Positions 61,826-64,000 of a DNA stretch of 64,000 nt are shown in pieces; within the stretch, counting starts at the first letter, position 1; the number at the start of each line of letters is the position of its first letter. The translations under genes were made by a program, and so were the position numbers. Location: contig DRFF01000143.1 of assembly GCA_011050685.1 (NCBI GenBank), forward strand, positions 37,798 through 101,797. Reading direction: 5' to 3'. The notes beneath the pieces were generated by a model. That model searched no databases, was not told the DNA's origin, and saw only the letters and a list, made by a program, of their open reading frames with translations. The stretch comes from Aurantimonas coralicida (GTDB lineage Bacteria; Pseudomonadota; Alphaproteobacteria; Rhizobiales; Rhizobiaceae).

Positions 61826-62356
61826 TCAGCGCCCGTCGTCGGTCGCGGCCCGATCAGATCGGGGGAAAGTGAGGATCCGCAGAATGGCGCGCGTGCCGGC
61901 AAACAGCACGATCAGCCCGCCGCAGAAGACTTCCGATAGCGTACGAAAGCTCAGTGGAATGTTGAGCATCGGCAGAAGCGTGTCCCAACCGAAGCGCATC
62001 AGGTCGATTCCAGCGAGGAACATCACGGCGCCGAAGCCCGCCAGCGCAAGATCGACCCCGATCGTCACAGCCGTGCGGGCCGGCTCGCCCAGCGCATCCC
62101 GGAACATGGTGACGCAGAGGTGACTGTCTTCGTGGATTCCCGCTGCCGCGCCGAGGAAAGCAATGTAGCCGACCAGCACGAGGGCGAGTTGTTCCACCCA
62201 CGTTGGCGTGACGTTCAGCACGTAGCGGCCGAAGACCAGCCAGCCGAAGGTGACGATCAGTACCACCAGGGCGCAGGACGCGATGAAGATGCAGGCGGCG
62301 CTGACGCGGGCAAGAACGCCTTCGATGCGCGCAACTGTCGATGCATGGTCGGGCAT
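61826..62356 (-). CDS. dctQ: TRAP transporter small permease (DctQ)
   Basis: This 176-residue protein has four membrane helices (ACIFIASCALVVLIVTFGWLVFGRYVLN; EQLALVLVGYIAFLGAAAGIHEDSHLCVTMF; VTIGVDLALAGFGAVMFLAGIDLM; TLSEVFCGGLIVLFAGTRAIL). FGRYVLNVTPTWVEQLA is the DctQ signature. It associates with DctM. Confidence 0.9.
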   Translation of the reverse strand: MPDHASTVARIEGVLARVSAACIFIASCALVVLIVTFGWLVFGRYVLNVTPTWVEQLALVLVGYIAFLGAAAGIHEDSHLCVTMFRDALGEPARTAVTIGVDLALAGFGAVMFLAGIDLMRFGWDTLLPMLNIPLSFRTLSEVFCGGLIVLFAGTRAILRILTFPRSDRAATDDGR

Positions 62357-62381
62357 CTACGGATCTTTCCCTTGTGAGATG

Positions 62382-62425
62382 TGCCCGGCGGCCCGACCCT
62401 CGCGAGAAGGCCGAGTCGCCGGGCA
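62382..62425 (-). promoter_or_regulatory. Hairpin between dctP and dctQ
   Basis: TGCCCGGCG and CGCCGGGCA (9 bp, 62417-62425 and 62382-62390) pair around 26 nt, in the 74-bp spacer after the dctP stop. Like the hairpins after three other binding-protein genes here, it has no U-run and probably sets expression ratios. Confidence 0.5.
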
Positions 62426-62430
62426 ATCCG

Positions 62431-63420
62431 TCAGTCAGCGTTTCGGATCAGGTTGACGAGGTCCGTCAGGCCGGGATTGGCCGCGAGGAACTGCTCGTAG
62501 ACCGGGGCCATGGCGTCCTGGAAGGGCGCTTTGTCGGCGACCTCGTTGACCTCGACACCGCCGGCGATCACCTTCTCCATGCTGGCCTTTTCGCGCTCGG
62601 CCCACAGCTTGCGCTGCAGGTCGGCGCTAGTGCGGCCGGCTTCCTTGACGATGACCTGCTGTTCGGGCGTCAGCTTGTCCCATGCGATCTTCGACACGCA
62701 CAGGCATTCCGGGATGATCAGATGCTGGGTCAGCGAGTAGTACTTCGCCACTTCATAGTGGTTGGTCGACTCGTAGGAAGGCGGGTTGTTTTCGGCGCCG
62801 TCGACGACGTTGGTCTTCAACGACTGAAACACTTCTGCAAACGCCATCGGCGTCGCATTGCCGCCCATCGACTCGATCATGCCGACGAACAGATCGTTAT
62901 TCATCACGCGGACCTTCATGCCCCGGACGTCGTCGGGCGTGTTGATCGGCTTGATCGAGTTGTAGAAGGACCGCGCACCGGCATCGTACCAGCCAACCGG
63001 GACCAGACCCTTGTCCTCCATGCCCTTGCCGATAGCCTCGCCGGCGGCGCCGTCCATCAGCTTGTACATTTGCGGAATGCTCTTGAAGATGAAGGGCAAC
63101 GAAACGACGTTGGTCTCGGGGATGGACTGACCCATGGGCCCGAGGCTGAACTCGCCGAAATCAATGGCGCCGAGCCGCGTCTGCTCGATCGCGTCTGGCT
63201 GATCGCCAAGGACGCCATTGTGGTAGACCTTGCCGGTGATCGCTCCGTCGGTCTTCTCGGTAATTTCCTTCATGAAGGATTCCATACCGATGGAAACCGG
63301 ATAGTCATCGACATGGATGTTCCAGCCGCGCCACTCGGTCGCGGATGCGGGCGTAGCCGTCATACCGAGGCTGGCCGCCAGTACCAGTGCTTTGACAAAG
63401 TTTGATCGAGTCACAAGCAT
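62431..63420 (-). CDS. dctP: TRAP transporter substrate-binding protein (DctP)
   Basis: This 329-residue periplasmic DctP-family protein has the signal peptide MLVTRSNFVKALVLAASLGMTATPASA, MESFMKEITEKTDGAITGKVYHNGVLGDQPDAIEQTRLGAIDFGEFSLGP, and the ligand-clamping arginine region DVRGMKVRVMNNDLFVGMIESMGGNATPMAFAEVFQSLKTNVVDGAENNPPSYES. It has a strong SD (GGAGGAGG). It heads the operon with dctQ, dctM, RraA-like, FadR-like and SDR genes. The ligand is likely a sugar acid or related carboxylate. Confidence 0.93.
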   Translation of the reverse strand: MLVTRSNFVKALVLAASLGMTATPASATEWRGWNIHVDDYPVSIGMESFMKEITEKTDGAITGKVYHNGVLGDQPDAIEQTRLGAIDFGEFSLGPMGQSIPETNVVSLPFIFKSIPQMYKLMDGAAGEAIGKGMEDKGLVPVGWYDAGARSFYNSIKPINTPDDVRGMKVRVMNNDLFVGMIESMGGNATPMAFAEVFQSLKTNVVDGAENNPPSYESTNHYEVAKYYSLTQHLIIPECLCVSKIAWDKLTPEQQVIVKEAGRTSADLQRKLWAEREKASMEKVIAGGVEVNEVADKAPFQDAMAPVYEQFLAANPGLTDLVNLIRNAD

Positions 63421-63443
63421 GTCCTCCTCCTAGTTGTTCATAT

Positions 63444-63484
63444 TTGTAAGAATTTCCTTTTATATCGATACCAAATTTTTACAA
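63444..63484. promoter_or_regulatory. Inverted repeat upstream of dctP, candidate operator/promoter
   Basis: TTGTAAGAATTT (63444-63455) and AAATTTTTACAA (63473-63484) are reverse complements at 11 of 12 positions, 17 nt apart. The AT-rich spacer contains TATAAAA on the reverse strand, a possible -10. It is centred 44 bp upstream of dctP. Confidence 0.45.
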
Positions 63485-63539
63485 GTCGAAATTGAGAAAT
63501 TCGGATTCTCGCCTTTTGAGGCCGTCTGCTCATCAGCCG

Positions 63540-63880
63540 GTAGCTCCATATTCCTATGCCGCCGCGACCACCGGATCGTAGCCACGCTCCTTGCGCAGCA
63601 CCGCCCGCATCGCCGTCCTTCGTATATTCCGCGACGAGTTTCTGGATTTCGGCCGAGAATTCCCCTCGCGGCTTTGCCTGGTCACGAAGTTTGCCAACGA
63701 GCGTCGGCGGCATCCGGTTATCCAGCCGACAGGGACGCCGGTGGGCCGCTGTGTGATCTCGACGGTCGAGCGCGGGAAGACCTCATGGATGAGATCGATG
63801 GCCTCGGCGGTGTCGTAGTTATCGTCGGGAGAATTCGGGTTTTCGGGAAACCCTTTGCCCGACCCGAGACATAGGTGACG
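63540..63880 (-). pseudogene. Unrecognised gene remnant cut by IS481-type element
   Basis: The reverse strand reads DTAEAIDLIHEVFPRSTVEITQRPTGVPVGW in one frame and then, after a shift near 63700, PTLVGKLRDQAKPRGEFSAEIQKLVAEYTKDGDAGGAA in another, ending near 63540. The composition is protein-like and the frame change indicates decay. The 5' part is replaced by the insertion element. I do not recognise the family. Confidence 0.4.
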
Positions 63881-64000
63881 TTTTGTACCGGACACATGGG
63901 TAACACTTTTGGCTTTTTGCCGGAGGTGTTGATGCCGTGGAAAGAGAGTTCGGTGATGGAGGAACGTCTGCGTTTTGTCGCCCGCCTTCTCGACGGCGAA
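63872..64000 (+). mobile_element. Left end of an IS481-type insertion sequence
   Basis: TGTACCGGACACATGGG from 63884, followed by TAACAC, is the kind of terminal sequence seen in IS481-type elements. The transposase gene begins 48 bp further on. The right end lies outside the window. Exact left boundary and target duplication cannot be fixed. Confidence 0.6.
63932..64000 (+). CDS. IS481-family transposase, N-terminal part, runs off right edge
   Basis: From ATG 63932, after CGGAGG, the translation is MPWKESSVMEERLRFVARLL then DGE, the conserved opening of IS481-family transposases (MPWK....M.ERLRFVARLLDGE, followed in relatives by an HTH and a DDE rve domain). Only 23 codons are inside the window. 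Confidence 0.75.
   Translation, partial: MPWKESSVMEERLRFVARLLDGE

Noticed and set aside
59791..61902. A 703-residue reverse-strand open frame covering the RraA-like gene and dctM
   Set aside because: The first two thirds are an out-of-frame shadow of dctM. The real gene begins at GTG 60507 with a good SD.

Overview
The window looks like chromosome of an alphaproteobacterium, most likely Hyphomicrobiales (Rhizobiales). The DNA is GC-rich and densely packed. It carries a Tad-type pilin-like protein, a folate set (pabB-pabA-pabC facing a folA-like gene), mmsA with a divergent LysR gene, and a long run of ABC, TTT and TRAP solute transporters beside sugar-acid and hydroxyacid enzymes and GntR/LysR regulators. 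No rRNA, tRNA or CRISPR array was recognised. Species cannot be named from the sequence alone.

Layout. (1) 1-12 kb is mostly core: a frameshifted TadE/G-like gene at the left edge, a small lipoprotein, folate genes, a MarR regulator, mmsA/LysR, and a phospholipase D, YbhN-like and YbhP-like trio. (2) 12.0-25.6 kb is one leftward run of 12 tightly packed genes. It begins with an AmiC-like sensor and an AmiR/ANTAR-like antiterminator, continues with two complete peptide/amide-type ABC importers and an acetamidase/formamidase, and is preceded by a strong intrinsic terminator that abuts the first ribosome binding site. This is the architecture expected of ANTAR-controlled attenuation. (3) 25.9-40.8 kb holds a hydroxyacid/sugar-acid catabolic region: IlvD/Edd dehydratase with an Ldh-type dehydrogenase, divergent from a TctCBA-type transporter and a GntR gene. 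An enolase-superfamily enzyme, two 3-hydroxyacyl-CoA-dehydrogenase-like enzymes (one with an in-frame premature stop), a DHDPS-family enzyme, a RraA-like enzyme, an SDR, a LysR gene and an FMN hydroxyacid dehydrogenase follow. An identical 12-bp operator-like word lies in front of two of these operons. (4) 40.9-56.4 kb is a nickel-pincer (NPN cofactor) region: a LarA-like racemase/epimerase with LarC, and LarE and LarB inside an operon bracketed by two GntR regulators. It also has a second IlvD/Edd dehydratase and DHDPS-family enzyme, a TRAP-TAXI transporter and a ThDP enzyme. It contains decayed fragments of UxaA-like, RraA-like and aldehyde-dehydrogenase genes, and an IS200/IS605 relic at its right edge. 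(5) 56.4-63.4 kb encodes an alpha-ketoglutarate-semialdehyde-type dehydrogenase, and an operon of TRAP DctPQM, RraA-like protein, FadR-type regulator and SDR. (6) The right edge is a decayed gene cut by the start of an IS481-type element.

How it may work together (inference). Regions 3-5 share one toolkit: a dedicated importer, a stereochemical or redox adjustment step, an IlvD/Edd or enolase-family dehydratase making a 2-keto-3-deoxy acid, a DHDPS-family aldolase/dehydratase, and a semialdehyde dehydrogenase feeding 2-oxoglutarate, each under a GntR or LysR regulator. The most unusual proposal is that region 4 uses a nickel-pincer enzyme to invert a 2-hydroxyacid centre before dehydration, with its own cofactor-making genes alongside.
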